Counted from the stretch's first letter, positions 53,003 to 62,337 are shown. The stretch: DNA of 64,000 bases from Actinomyces sp. ph3 (GCF_000308055.1 NZ_CAGY01000005.1:241639-305638); one strand, 5' to 3'. Numbers and translations are program-made. The notes: a model not told the origin generated them from the sequence alone.

Positions 53003-54778
53003 ATGTCACGAATGCGCGCTGTTGATGCAATCGTTCGTATTCTTGAGAAGGAGGGGGCAACACAGGCATTTGGGGTGCCCGGTGCTGCTATCAACCCGCT
53101 TTATTCAGCAATGAAAGAGCATGGTGGGATTCGCCATGTGCTTGCACGTCACGTTGAGGGCGCTTCCCACATGGCAGAGGGCTTTACACGTGCAAAGTCT
53201 GGCAATATCGGTGTTTGCATTGGAACATCGGGTCCCGGTGGCACAGATATGATCACCGGTTTGTACTCGGCGAGTGCGGACTCAATTCCGATCCTGTGCA
53301 TCACTGGCCAGGCAACCCGCCCAATGCTGAATAAGGAAGAGTTCCAGGGCGTGGATATCGCATCGATTGCGAAGCCTGTCACCAAAATGGCAGTTACGGT
53401 TCTCGAACCAGCGCAGATTCCCGGAACCTTTGCCGAGGCCTTCCGTCGTATGCGCTCTGGTCGCCGTGGTCCCGTCTTGATTGACCTGCCTTTTGATGTC
53501 CAGGTTGCTGAAATCGATTTTGATATCGATACCTACGAGCCTCTGCCAGTGTGCGAACCGCGTATGACTGCCCTCCAGGCAAATCGAATTCTCGACATGC
53601 TGGATGAGTCTGAGCACCCAATCCTGTTGGCCGGTGGAGGCGTCATCGGTGCCGACGCATCTGCGGACCTCATTGCCTTGGCTGAATATCTTGGGGTCCC
53701 TGTGATTTCGACCCTTATGGGTTGGGGAAGTATCCCTGATGATCATCGCTTGGCTCAGGGAATGGCGGGAATCCAGACATCGCAGCGCTATGCAAATGCA
53801 ACGATGATGGATTCAGACTTGGTTATCGGTATCGGTAATCGTTGGGCTGCACGTCACTGTGGCAATTTGGAAACCTACCGAAAGGGTAGGAAGTTCGTCC
53901 ACGTCGATATCGAACCAACTCAGATTGGTCGCGTGTTCCCGCCGGACTTTTGGTCGGTGTCCGATGCTAAGGCAGCACTCGCTGAATTGCTCGGTGCTGC
54001 CAAGGAGCGCTACGGTGCGGAGCTCACTCGATACAACCAGTGGGTGGATGAATGTAATGAGCGTAAGTCGACGATGCTTCGCAAGACCCATTTCGACAAC
54101 GTTCCGCTTAAGCCGCAACGTGTCTACGAAGAGATGTGCCGCGCATTTGGACCTGAAACTCGCTATGTCACGACGATCGGCCTTTCGCAGATCGCTGCGG
54201 CTCAGATGCTTCACGTATTTAAGCCCCGCCACTGGGTGAATGCCGGTCAAGCCGGTCCTCTCGGATGGACGATTCCAGCAGCCATTGGTGCGTCTGTTGC
54301 CGATCCGGATACTCCGGTTGTTGCACTTTCGGGTGACTATGACTTCCAATTCCTCATTGAAGAACTTGCAGTCGCTGCGCACTTCAATATTCCATATGTG
54401 CATGTTGTTGTGAATAACGCCTACCTGGGACTTATTAGGCAGAGCCAGCGAGCCTTCGATATGGATTACCAAGTCCAATTGTCGTTTGAGAACATCAATG
54501 CCCCTGAAACAGGGGGGTACGGCGTGGATCATGTTGGTGTGGTTGAAGCACTTGGATGTAAGGCAATTCGCGTGCACAACCCCGATGAGTTAGCGGCAGC
54601 GCTCGCGGAGGCACCGAAGATCGCAAAGGAATACCGTGTCCCCGTTGTGGTTGAAGCGATCCTTGAACGCGTGACGAATATTTCGATGGGAGCCGCTATC
54701 GATAACGTCAACGAATTTGAAGAGGTCGCGGAAAACCCCACAGAAGATGCACCTTGCGCGATTGGACTCGCGAAGTAG
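53003..54778 (+). CDS. gcl: Glyoxylate carboligase
   Basis: A 591-residue ThDP enzyme that condenses two glyoxylates to tartronate semialdehyde and CO2. The diagnostic feature is [14 protein letters not shown]: Gcl has Val where almost all other ThDP enzymes have the catalytic Glu. FAD/ThDP marks are [18 protein letters not shown] and [17 protein letters not shown] through [12 protein letters not shown]. Length is normal. It is the last gene of the ureide operon, ends 62 bases before a strong terminator, and links ring breakdown to central carbon through glycerate. It shares only superfamily similarity with poxB at 19540. Confidence 0.95.
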   Translation: MSRMRAVDAIVRILEKEGATQAFGVPGAAINPLYSAMKEHGGIRHVLARHVEGASHMAEGFTRAKSGNIGVCIGTSGPGGTDMITGLYSASADSIPILCITGQATRPMLNKEEFQGVDIASIAKPVTKMAVTVLEPAQIPGTFAEAFRRMRSGRRGPVLIDLPFDVQVAEIDFDIDTYEPLPVCEPRMTALQANRILDMLDESEHPILLAGGGVIGADASADLIALAEYLGVPVISTLMGWGSIPDDHRLAQGMAGIQTSQRYANATMMDSDLVIGIGNRWAARHCGNLETYRKGRKFVHVDIEPTQIGRVFPPDFWSVSDAKAALAELLGAAKERYGAELTRYNQWVDECNERKSTMLRKTHFDNVPLKPQRVYEEMCRAFGPETRYVTTIGLSQIAAAQMLHVFKPRHWVNAGQAGPLGWTIPAAIGASVADPDTPVVALSGDYDFQFLIEELAVAAHFNIPYVHVVVNNAYLGLIRQSQRAFDMDYQVQLSFENINAPETGGYGVDHVGVVEALGCKAIRVHNPDELAAALAEAPKIAKEYRVPVVVEAILERVTNISMGAAIDNVNEFEEVAENPTEDAPCAIGLAK

Positions 54779-54839
54779 TAGCGAACCGCGTCTTCAGTTC
54801 TCTTCCTGCAGAAAATACCGAAAACAGGTATTTGAAGTA

Positions 54840-54875
54840 GGGGGTAGCAGCATCATTTGTGGTGCTGCTACCCCC
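54840..54875 (+). terminator. Terminator after the ureide operon
   Basis: Perfect 13-pair stem GGGGGTAGCAGCA with TGCTGCTACCCCC around a 10-base loop, 62 bases past the gcl stop. It separates the second NCS1 permease from the main operon. Confidence 0.85.
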
Positions 54876-55213
54876 GGGTAGTAACGATGCTGCCCAGACC
54901 TTTAGCTATCGCATTCCTCGGCATCGTCCTCTCTGTAGTCATGCGATGTCATGGATGGAATCGCACTGATCCAGCGATAGGCCTAAAAATGCATTTTCAA
55001 ATAACGAGGGAAGGAGTGTATCGACTTGCCTTTGCTCTGGTGCTGAATGCGTCTAAGCGGAAGCGAGTCTTGAACGGAGTTAGCCGTTCATTGTCGGCAA
55101 GAGATGCCGAAAAGCCGGGTAATTTACTCGGGAATAGTGATGATCTTGCCTGTTGGATCAGTTTGTGATGATCCGTTTTTATCGCAGAACAATGGAGTTT
55201 TAGGAGAATTATT
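54876..55213 (+). promoter_or_regulatory. Long leader of the second NCS1 permease
   Basis: A 338-base gap without a gene I can support (a 103-codon open frame has no ribosome site or family likeness). Short stems such as AACGGAG/AGCCGTT near 55074 and CCGGGTAATTTACTCGG near 55116 suggest structured RNA. I recognise no known riboswitch class. A GGAGAAT ribosome site lies just before ATG 55214. GCGGAAGC occurs here and also in the leader of the first NCS1 gene. Confidence 0.4.
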
Positions 55214-56743
55214 ATGAGAGCCCAAGAGCTGTCATTTGAAGAAATAGAAAAGGGTGATCCAGAACATCGGTTATGTAATCGTGATCTTGCACCGGCAAGT
55301 TCGGATGACCGAGTGTGGAATGGCTATTCGCTTTTTTCCCTGTGGATGAATGATGCCCACAATGCATCGAACTACACTTTTGCTGCTGCGCTATTTATTG
55401 GTACCGGGACGTTGATGGGCCTTACGCCTTTCGCAATCGTTATCGGCGTTCTCGTTGCTACTGCAATTATCTTTGCTGCTTGCTGCCTTTCTGGAATGAT
55501 GGGCTACGAGACAGGCGCTCCATATCCGGTGGTTTCTCGTGTTACTTGGGGTGTTTGGGGAGCGAACTTCCCAGCAATTGTCCGTGGCATTGTTGCTATT
55601 GCTTGGTACGGAATTCAGACCTATATTGCGTCGATTTCACTTGAGCTGCTCTTAATGCGAATTTTCCCAGCAATGCGAGAATGGTCGACGCCTTTCCTTG
55701 GGCTACGCCTATCTGGTTGGTTTGCATTCCTGTTGTTGTCAGCGGTCCAGCTGCTGATTGTCTGGCGAGGAATGGAAGCCGTCCGCCACTTCCAGGGTGC
55801 AGCTGGTCCTATCATCTGGGTCATTATGATCGGCATGGCCGTTTGGATGCTCTCACAGGCAAACTGGAGCTTCTCGTGGATGACGAACGCTAGCGGTGAG
55901 ACACCCGATTTTGGCACCCAGCTCTACCAGATCTTTGTGACCGTTGGCTTGACAGTGGGAACTCTTGCGACGCTAATGCTGAACTTTGCAGACTTTGCTC
56001 GCTATGCTCCGACGAAGAAGGCCGTCTATGTGGGTAACCTTCTCGGCCTTCCTCTGAACTGGACGGCGTTTGCGCTCACTTCAGTGATTTGCTCGGCTGC
56101 GGCGGTCCAGGTCTACGGTGAAGCCTTCAATGATCCAGGTGATTTGCTTGACCGTATTGATAACAACATTGTCTTCTACCTGGTGTCGATTGGCTTCATT
56201 GTCGCAACTGTTGGCGTCAATATTGTGGCAAATTTCGTGTCAGCGGCTTTCGACCTCTCGAATGTGAGCCCGAAGCATATTTCCTTCCGTATTGGTGGAA
56301 TCGCGGCAGTCGTTCTGTCCATTGTTGTGACACCGTGGAACCTGTACGGAAGCCCCGCAGCGATCACCTACTTCTTGGGATCTTTGGGTGCGCTTCTCGG
56401 CCCGTTCTTTGGAATTCTTGTCATGGACTACTACTACTACAAGCGTTCCACTGTGGATCTGAAGGACTTGTATTCGCCTCAGTCAGCAGGCCGCTACTTC
56501 TACCATGGCGGGTGGAATTTGCGTGCTGTCGCTGCTTTCATTCCCGCTGCGGTCGTCGCATTGTGTGTTGCACTTGTAAAGGTGCCTTTCCTTGAAGCGA
56601 TTGCACCCTTCTCCTGGTTCGTTGCGGCTCCGCTCGGTGCACTGTGCTACTGGGTGGTTATGACTGTGACCCAAACTCCACGGGATTGTGCTCCCGTGTC
56701 TGAGACCGTCGAAACAGAGAGTGAAGTCCTTAAGCTCTCATGA
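55214..56743 (+). CDS. NCS1-family permease, second paralogue
   Basis: A 509-residue carrier, clearly related to the one at 44929 (SLWMNDAHNASNYTFAA versus AMWMSDIHSIGGYTFAA; AWYGIQTYIAS versus CWYGIQTWLAS; LNFADFARYAPTKKA versus LNFCDFARFSPSKKA). The Trp-to-Tyr change after GIQT and the Asn/Ser changes in helix 1 point to a different substrate of the same class. It has its own leader and is followed by a strong terminator, so it is separately expressed. Substrate is inferred to be allantoin, hydantoin, uracil or cytosine-like. Confidence 0.9.
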   Translation: MRAQELSFEEIEKGDPEHRLCNRDLAPASSDDRVWNGYSLFSLWMNDAHNASNYTFAAALFIGTGTLMGLTPFAIVIGVLVATAIIFAACCLSGMMGYETGAPYPVVSRVTWGVWGANFPAIVRGIVAIAWYGIQTYIASISLELLLMRIFPAMREWSTPFLGLRLSGWFAFLLLSAVQLLIVWRGMEAVRHFQGAAGPIIWVIMIGMAVWMLSQANWSFSWMTNASGETPDFGTQLYQIFVTVGLTVGTLATLMLNFADFARYAPTKKAVYVGNLLGLPLNWTAFALTSVICSAAAVQVYGEAFNDPGDLLDRIDNNIVFYLVSIGFIVATVGVNIVANFVSAAFDLSNVSPKHISFRIGGIAAVVLSIVVTPWNLYGSPAAITYFLGSLGALLGPFFGILVMDYYYYKRSTVDLKDLYSPQSAGRYFYHGGWNLRAVAAFIPAAVVALCVALVKVPFLEAIAPFSWFVAAPLGALCYWVVMTVTQTPRDCAPVSETVETESEVLKLS

Positions 56744-56764
56744 CGTTCTCGTAGGTATAAAAAG

Positions 56765-56797
56765 AGGTGGCGGCAAGCATGATGCTTGCCGCCACCT
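56765..56797. terminator. Bidirectional terminator between the permease and mscL
   Basis: Perfect 14-pair stem AGGTGGCGGCAAGC with GCTTGCCGCCACCT around ATGAT, between convergent stops at 56743 and 56814, with TATATA following. Confidence 0.85.
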
Positions 56798-56813
56798 TAT
56801 ATATGAATCAGAT

Positions 56814-57206
56814 TCAGTTGTTGCTCTGAGCCTTGAGCAGGTCGCGGATCTCAGAGAGCAGCTGGACGTCCTCGGAAACTGCGGGAGCTTCCTCGGCCTC
56901 TTCCTTCTTGCGGCGAGCGTTCAGAGCGTTCATCGGCATGACCACAAAGAGGTACAGTGCAAAGGCAACGATCAGGAAGTTGACCAGTGCAGTGATGATG
57001 GCGCCGGGCTGAACAGTTGCCGTGCCAACGGTGAACTCCAGGAAGCTGTCGAAGTTCGGCTTGCCGACCAGACCACCGATGAGGGGGTTGAGGAACTTCT
57101 CAACCAGAGCGGTGACGACTGCGGTGAAGGCAGCACCGATCACCATACCGACGGCAAGATCAACAGCGTTTCCGCGGGAAATGAATTCTTTGAAGCCCTT
57201 GAGCAT
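56814..57206 (-). CDS. mscL: Large-conductance mechanosensitive channel
   Basis: A 130-residue membrane protein forming the pentameric MscL pore that vents solutes on osmotic downshock. Amphipathic N-terminus MLKGFKEFISRGN, TM1 VDLAVGMVIGAAFTAVV, periplasmic loop, TM2 ITALVNFLIVAFALYLFVV, and a cytosolic C-terminal helix bundle (LLSEIRDLLKAQ) after a charged RRKKEEAEE stretch. Length is normal. ATG 57206 has AAGGAG about 4-9 bases upstream. Monocistronic. Confidence 0.97.
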   Translation of the reverse strand: MLKGFKEFISRGNAVDLAVGMVIGAAFTAVVTALVEKFLNPLIGGLVGKPNFDSFLEFTVGTATVQPGAIITALVNFLIVAFALYLFVVMPMNALNARRKKEEAEEAPAVSEDVQLLSEIRDLLKAQSNN

Positions 57207-57388
57207 GGAAAACTCCTTGAGTTATTGATATTCAGCTCTGAGTCCAGTTAGGAATCACCGAACTCGCACGTGTTGCGTGACGCTTATGCGTCAACCAAGG
57301 AGAAAGCCTATCGGCAACACCAGTGCCTTGGGAAGCGCGAAATACGCAGTCTTCCTCACATATTGCGCCTAGCCTGTGCAGGAGTTAT

Positions 57389-58006
57389 TCACTTGATTCC
57401 CAGTTTAATGAAGTGCGAAGGCGTAATGACTCCGTCTACCGGAATATCGTGATCCTCGTGGGGGAGCAATTCTTTTCCTCGATACTCCCAATCAAAAACG
57501 CATGCAATAACTGGGGCTGACACGCCCTTATATAACAGTGCACGGTCGTACCAGCCGCCACCCTGGCCAAGGCGAGTGCCTGCCTCGTCGACTGAAAGAC
57601 CGGCGATCAGGACAACCGAGGCCGCTTCAAGAGCCTGGGCTTCGCGGATAGGGGCGCGGCTTTGGGCAGGGAAGCGCGGGTTAGGGCGAGTGAGCTCGTC
57701 ACCTCGGGAATGAAGAGCCCAGCGGGGTTCGCACAGCAGCGTGCCGTCCTCGCGCGCAAGAACAGGAAGTAAAACGGGGTCAAAACAGGCAAGGATTCCA
57801 GAAATATCTGGCTCCTTTTCCATCGGATAAAAAGCTGCAAGGGGATGGCTACTACTGGGAGTGACGCCAAAAGCATCAAGCGCTTCACGGAAATGTGCGG
57901 TCAAAGCGTCACGCTCACCCTGTTCCTCGCCGCGGCCTCGGGAATCCCAATACAGGCTCCTACGCGCACGAATTTCAGCACGAAGTGAGTTTTTATGCAT
58001 GGTCAT
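57389..58006 (-). CDS. 5-formyltetrahydrofolate cyclo-ligase
   Basis: A 205-residue ATP-dependent enzyme (MTHFS/YgfA family) turning 5-formyl-THF into 5,10-methenyl-THF. The N-terminal KNSLRAEIRARR, the FYPMEKEPD loop and the nucleotide-binding GLSVDEAGTRLGQGGGWYDRAL region are typical. ATG 58006 has GGGAG 5 bases upstream. It is divergent from galU with only 38 bases between starts, so their promoters overlap. It complements fhs at 33705 in one-carbon metabolism. Confidence 0.93.
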   Translation of the reverse strand: MTMHKNSLRAEIRARRSLYWDSRGRGEEQGERDALTAHFREALDAFGVTPSSSHPLAAFYPMEKEPDISGILACFDPVLLPVLAREDGTLLCEPRWALHSRGDELTRPNPRFPAQSRAPIREAQALEAASVVLIAGLSVDEAGTRLGQGGGWYDRALLYKGVSAPVIACVFDWEYRGKELLPHEDHDIPVDGVITPSHFIKLGIK

Positions 58007-58044
58007 TTCGCTCCCATGCCCCTTCCTCGACTACTCTGGTGACT

Positions 58045-59004
58045 ATGACAGATCGAAATGTACCTGTGCGTCACGCGGTTGTTCCGGCCGCCGGACGCGG
58101 CACGCGTTTCCTGCCAATCACAAAGTCTGTGCCTAAGGAAATGCTGCCTGTTGTTGACCGTCCTTCAATTGAATATATCGCTCGAGAGGCAACGGATGCC
58201 GGTATCGACGATATGCTCTTCGTGACTCGAACCGGTAAGGAATCCATTGAAGCTTACTTCGATGCCGACCCCGGTCTCGAAAATGAGCTCGAGAAGGCAG
58301 GCAAGGACGAGCTTCTTGCCCTCTCCCGTGAATACCTCAAGCTTGCGCGCATGCACTCGGTGCGTCAGGGACACCCGTTGGGTCTGGGACATGCTGTTTT
58401 GCAGGCCCGTCAGCACGTCGGAAATGCTCCTTTTGCTGTGATGCTTCCTGACGACCTCATGCACCCGAATTCCACGCTGCTCAAGCACATGATTGATGTG
58501 CGCCATGCTCTTGGTGGTTCGGTTGTCGCACTTTTGCGCGTGACTCCTGAACAAGCGACTGCCTACGCGTCGACTTCGGTTACACCTCTGGAGATCCCTG
58601 AAGGCGTTTCCCTCAAGGACGGCGACCTCATGCGTATTGATCGCGTTGTTGAGAAGCCGCCGCTTGAAGAGGTCATGAGTGAGTACGCGGTTGTTGGCCG
58701 CTACGTCTTCGACCCCGCGATCTTCGATGAACTGACGAAGATTGAGCCCGGTCGCGGTGGCGAATACCAGCTGACTGATGGTTTCGCTCGCCTGATCGAC
58801 CGCGATCCCGAGGACGGCGGCGGCCTGTACGGTGTCGTTGTCAATGACCGTCGTTTCGACACCGGTGACAAGCTCGGCTACCTCGAGGCCAATATTGCCT
58901 TGGCTTTGGAAGACCCGAAGCTCGGTCCGAAGTTGGCGGAGTTCTTGGTGAACGAGGCCGGTACCCAGCTGAAAGACCGTCTGGCGAAAGTTCTAGGTCT
59001 GTAA
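58045..59004 (+). CDS. galU: UTP-glucose-1-phosphate uridylyltransferase
   Basis: A 319-residue nucleotidyltransferase forming UDP-glucose. The signature VVPAAGRGTRFLPITKSVPKEMLPVVDRP is split over the start; further marks are MLPDDLMHP, IDRVVEKPP and GRGGEYQLTDG. ATG 58045 is chosen because it gives the family N-terminus; upstream in-frame starts lie in the divergent gene. Its TAA stop shares the A with the moeA ATG (TAATG), so moeA is translationally coupled. UDP-glucose supplies envelope polysaccharide and glycolipid synthesis. Confidence 0.95.
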   Translation: MTDRNVPVRHAVVPAAGRGTRFLPITKSVPKEMLPVVDRPSIEYIAREATDAGIDDMLFVTRTGKESIEAYFDADPGLENELEKAGKDELLALSREYLKLARMHSVRQGHPLGLGHAVLQARQHVGNAPFAVMLPDDLMHPNSTLLKHMIDVRHALGGSVVALLRVTPEQATAYASTSVTPLEIPEGVSLKDGDLMRIDRVVEKPPLEEVMSEYAVVGRYVFDPAIFDELTKIEPGRGGEYQLTDGFARLIDRDPEDGGGLYGVVVNDRRFDTGDKLGYLEANIALALEDPKLGPKLAEFLVNEAGTQLKDRLAKVLGL

Positions 59005-60233
59005 TGCGCTCGGTCGCTGATTTCTATCAAGACTGTATTTCTGCCGTCGGGCAGCAGCCCCCTCTGGATGTCCAACTTCCAGACGCTGTGGGCTGCGTCT
59101 TGGCAGAGGACGTTGAGGCTCCCTTCAACCTGCCGGTTGCTGACCTGGCTGCGTGCGATGGCTACGCGGTTGCTGCAGCCGACCTTGAAGGCGCTCGCCC
59201 GGATGCTCCTGTTGTCCTGCCCGTTACGGAAGAGATCCGCGCGGGGGATATTCACCCTGCTGCCCTGATCCGAGGCCGCGCGATCCGTATCGCGTCTGGC
59301 GCTCCTATGCCTCAGGGTGCGGATGCAGTTCTTGCTCTGGAATTCAGCGACCATGGCATTTCTAAGGTTTCCGCGAAGACTCAGCCTGCGGTAGGAGAGA
59401 ACATTCGCCGTAAGGCCGAGGACGTGGAAGAGGGAACCGTTGTTCTTCGAGCGGGGACCCGTGTGGGTGCCCGTCAGGTTGCTCTGCTTGCCGGCGTTGG
59501 TCGTTCCCGCGTTCTGGTTCACCCACGTCCCCGCGTGGTGATTTTGTCCATCGGTGATGAGCTCGTTGAGCCCGGCCGCGAGGCTCGCCCCGGAACGGTA
59601 TTCGATGCCAACGGCCACGCACTTTCGACGGCTATCACTGATGCGGGTGCGCAGACCTTCCGTGTGTCTGCTGTTCCCGATGAGCGTTCTGTTCTTCGTG
59701 AAACTATTGAAGATCAGTTGGTTCGTGCCGATTTGATCTTGACGACGGGCGGTATTTCTTACGGAAGTGGCGATACAGTCCGAGAGGTCTTGTCAGCACT
59801 TGGTACGGTTCGCTTCGATTCGGTTGCTGCATGGCCCGGCCACATCCTTGGTGTGGGAACTGTCGGCGGTGACGATCAGGGGCGCGCAGGTACCCCTATT
59901 TTCTGCCTTCCCGGTGACCCGGTTTCCGCCCAAGTCTGCTTCGAGGTCTATGTGCGTCCCGCATTGCGCCACATGCAGGGGTGGACCGTTCTCAACCGTC
60001 CCAGCGTTGAAGCACGCGTGGATCGCTCGTGGTATTCACCGCGAGGCCGTCGCGAGTTCGTGCGAGTGCGTCTAGTGGGCGAACCGCGTACGGGCTATCA
60101 GGCGAAGGTGATGGGAGCTCCTGCCTCGTTGCTTCTTTCGGCTCTGGCTGAATCGAATGCGCTTGCGGTGGTCCCCGAAGACGTGACGAATGTGCGCGTC
60201 GGCGATACTTTGCGCTGCATGGTTTTGGACTGA
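59004..60233 (+). CDS. moeA: Molybdopterin molybdenumtransferase
   Basis: A 409-residue enzyme that inserts molybdate into adenylylated molybdopterin. N-terminal marks are VADLAACDGYAVAA and IASGAPMPQGADAVL; the MoCF-like domain has ILSIGDELVEPG and LILTTGGISYGSGD, and FCLPGDPVSAQVCFEVYVRP closes the core before domain IV. Length is normal. The gene order galU-moeA-acetyltransferase is a conserved actinobacterial arrangement. It supports the presence of Mo enzymes such as the fusion at 17624; other cofactor genes are not in the window. Confidence 0.95.
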   Translation: MRSVADFYQDCISAVGQQPPLDVQLPDAVGCVLAEDVEAPFNLPVADLAACDGYAVAAADLEGARPDAPVVLPVTEEIRAGDIHPAALIRGRAIRIASGAPMPQGADAVLALEFSDHGISKVSAKTQPAVGENIRRKAEDVEEGTVVLRAGTRVGARQVALLAGVGRSRVLVHPRPRVVILSIGDELVEPGREARPGTVFDANGHALSTAITDAGAQTFRVSAVPDERSVLRETIEDQLVRADLILTTGGISYGSGDTVREVLSALGTVRFDSVAAWPGHILGVGTVGGDDQGRAGTPIFCLPGDPVSAQVCFEVYVRPALRHMQGWTVLNRPSVEARVDRSWYSPRGRREFVRVRLVGEPRTGYQAKVMGAPASLLLSALAESNALAVVPEDVTNVRVGDTLRCMVLD

Positions 60234-60250
60234 TTGGGCACCTACTCGGA

Positions 60251-60943
60251 ATGGGACTGCGCGAGCTTTTTGCACCCGCTGCGGTGTGGGGGCGCGATCC
60301 GTCCTTCTTCAATGTGCGCATTGAAGATCCGGTCTCGGAAGGTTTCATTCGCGCATCGTCCTCTGCCTCTCCTAAGGTCTTGACCATTCGTCCCCTTCTG
60401 GGCCGCGACCATCTGCGTATTGATTCGGTACGACGTGCGAACTCCGCTTGGCTGAATCCCTGGGATGCAACCTTGCCTGAGGGGGCAGTGGAAGAACTAC
60501 CAACCCTGTGGGATTACATGCGACGCGCAGACCGCGATCAGCGTGAGGGGCATTCTTTAATATTGATGCCCGAATTTGATGGGAAGCCGGTCGGGCAATT
60601 CACCCTTTCGCAGGTGCAATGGGGCGCAATGAGTCAAGGAATCCTTGGCTATTGGGTCGCTCAAGAAGCTGCTCATATGGGCGTTGCTTCTTTGGTTGTT
60701 GCTTACATGATGGACCTGGTCATTGGAGAGCTCGGTCTGCATCGAATTGAAGTGAATGTCCGGCCAGAAAACGAGCGCTCATTGGGTCTTTGTCGCAAGC
60801 TTGGTCTGCGCGAGGAAGGCTACCGTGAGCGCTATATGAACATCGCTGGACAGTGGGCCGACCACGTGAGTTTTGCGATGGATGCAGAGTCTCTTCCTCA
60901 AGGTGGCATGGTTGCTTCCTTGTACGGTCAGTGCTTGCGCTAG
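60251..60943 (+). CDS. GNAT acetyltransferase (RimJ-like)
   Basis: A 230-residue acetyl-CoA-dependent N-acetyltransferase, RimJ/RimL type. The core is visible from about residue 50: LTIRPLLGRDHLRID, GQFTLSQV, ILGYWVAQEAAHMGVAS (acetyl-CoA loop), LHRIEVNVRPENERSLGLCRKLGLREEGYRERYMNI. Such enzymes acetylate ribosomal protein N-termini or small amines; the target here is unknown. Eighteen bases after moeA, in the same operon. No strong ribosome site is seen before ATG 60251. Confidence 0.9.
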   Translation: MGLRELFAPAAVWGRDPSFFNVRIEDPVSEGFIRASSSASPKVLTIRPLLGRDHLRIDSVRRANSAWLNPWDATLPEGAVEELPTLWDYMRRADRDQREGHSLILMPEFDGKPVGQFTLSQVQWGAMSQGILGYWVAQEAAHMGVASLVVAYMMDLVIGELGLHRIEVNVRPENERSLGLCRKLGLREEGYRERYMNIAGQWADHVSFAMDAESLPQGGMVASLYGQCLR

Positions 60944-61104
60944 TTTCAGTCCCATCCATGTTGTCAATGGTGTGCGTGTGACAACTGTGATTGATGTGAA
61001 TTTACTGAGGTATTTTTCCTGCAATGATCACAGACACGCGCCCACTATAGGACTCCGTCATGGCGCTGAGGTTTTAGCGTTAGAGGGTGGTATACGGAGG
61101 AGTT

Positions 61105-62130
61105 TTGGTTGCAGTGGCGGTCATCGTCACCCTTGCCACCCTCCCGTACCTTATTGCTCGCCGAAGCGCGATGATGCAATCTCGAGAGAACGATCGGTTT
61201 TCTCCCAGCTTGCGTCTCGTTGAATCGGCTAGCGTCGTACCCGTCGACGAATGCGCTGACGACTCGCCCGCGCTACTCAACGGCACCCGTCCCGTGCAAC
61301 GAAGGAGCTTTCCAGTGGCACACAATGCTCCGGTCCTGACCGCAGAGGCCGCCCGCGCTCGCAGTTGCGGAGTGCGTGAGATTTCTGCACTGCGCGCCCG
61401 TCGCGCCGCCCGTTTGAGTGCCGAGGCCGCTGCTGCCCGCCGACGTGTGCTGCTCGTGGCTGTGGCTGCCCTAGCAACCCTGATCCTTGCAGGTTGTGCC
61501 GCAGCAACCTCGCTGTCATGGATGTGGCCGCTTCTTCCCTTTGCCGCGGGTACGGCAACCCTTGTCTTTTCTCGGGCGTGTGCGATTCGTTCCCAGCGTA
61601 TTGGGGAAGAGGAAGTCGCACAGCTCCACAGGCTTCGCGACCAGCTTTCTCGTTCATCGGCGTCCGCGAAGGCGTCGGCTGAAGTGACCACGGTCGAAGC
61701 TGAAACTGTCTACTCGTCTGTTTCAGATGCCTCGGAAGAGAGCGTTGAAGAGGAAGGTCTGGGCGCGGACCAGGTTACGGATACGGCTGAGGAACTCGCT
61801 GAAGATCTTCAAGATGAAGCGCAGGCTGCTGTGGAGGAAACTGTGGCCTCGGCTATCGAGGAAGAGATCCCCGCACCGGTGGAACGTCGCACCTGGACTC
61901 CTGCTGCCATTCCGGCGCCGACCTATGCGATGCGTGCTCGACTGAGCGGGCGCATCGTGCATCCCGATACCGATATTCGCGGAATCCCCAGGGTGGATGC
62001 GCGTATTCCTGCGCGCCCGATCGCCGCTGGCCCGGTGCCAAAGGATGCGCGTTCGACCGAGGAAGTCGTCGCCTACGAGGCAGTTGTCTTGGATGTCGAG
62101 GCCGCGCTGGATTCGCGTATAGCGCAGTAG
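61105..62130 (+). CDS. Conserved membrane protein of unknown function
   Basis: A 341-residue protein, probably bitopic or with three helices: a hydrophobic N-terminus (VAVAVIVTLATLPYLIA), then a basic/Ala-rich stretch, a hairpin of two helices near 115-160 (LLVAVAALATLILAGCAA, WPLLPFAAGTATLVF), and a long acidic Glu/Ala/Val-rich cytosolic region ending in a basic Pro-containing tail. It follows the galU-moeA-GNAT genes as in other Actinobacteria. No domain is recognised. Start: TTG 61105 lies 2 bases after GGAGGAG; GTG 61114 is the main alternative; GTG 61087 is upstream of the ribosome site. Confidence 0.75.
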   Translation: MVAVAVIVTLATLPYLIARRSAMMQSRENDRFSPSLRLVESASVVPVDECADDSPALLNGTRPVQRRSFPVAHNAPVLTAEAARARSCGVREISALRARRAARLSAEAAAARRRVLLVAVAALATLILAGCAAATSLSWMWPLLPFAAGTATLVFSRACAIRSQRIGEEEVAQLHRLRDQLSRSSASAKASAEVTTVEAETVYSSVSDASEESVEEEGLGADQVTDTAEELAEDLQDEAQAAVEETVASAIEEEIPAPVERRTWTPAAIPAPTYAMRARLSGRIVHPDTDIRGIPRVDARIPARPIAAGPVPKDARSTEEVVAYEAVVLDVEAALDSRIAQ

Positions 62131-62202
62131 TTTCGCGTGCGGAGCCTTGCTGGGGCTCCGTTTGGCCAAACGGACTTCTGCCGCTATGATGGTGAGGTCC
62201 TT

Positions 62203-62275
62203 GGGGCTATGGCGCAGTTGGTAGCGCGTCTCGTTCGCAATGAGAAGGTCGGGGGTTCGAATCCCCCTAGCTCCA
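62203..62275 (+). tRNA. tRNA-Ala (anticodon CGC)
   Basis: Cloverleaf by hand: acceptor GGGGCTA with TAGCTCC, D stem GCGC/GCGC, anticodon stem TCTCG/TGAGA with loop TTCGCAA (anticodon CGC, reads GCG), T stem GGGGG/CCCCC with TTCGAAT loop, discriminator A. CCA is not encoded. The G3-U70 identity pair of tRNA-Ala is present (G at position 3, T at position 70). Confidence 0.95.
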
Positions 62276-62281
62276 CAACTT

Positions 62282-62308
62282 GGGTCGGGCTGATTGCCCG
62301 GCCCTTTT
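62282..62308 (+). terminator. Terminator after tRNA-Ala
   Basis: Nine-pair stem GGGTCGGGC with GCCCGGCCC (one wobble) around TGATT, followed by TTTT, 6 bases past the tRNA. Confidence 0.85.
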
Positions 62309-62337
62309 GTGTATCTCCTGTTCTTTTGGGTATAGAA

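Noticed and set aside
54857..55168. A 103-codon plus-strand open frame before the second NCS1 permease
   Set aside because: No ribosome site, starts inside the terminator stem, no recognisable family and unlikely composition.
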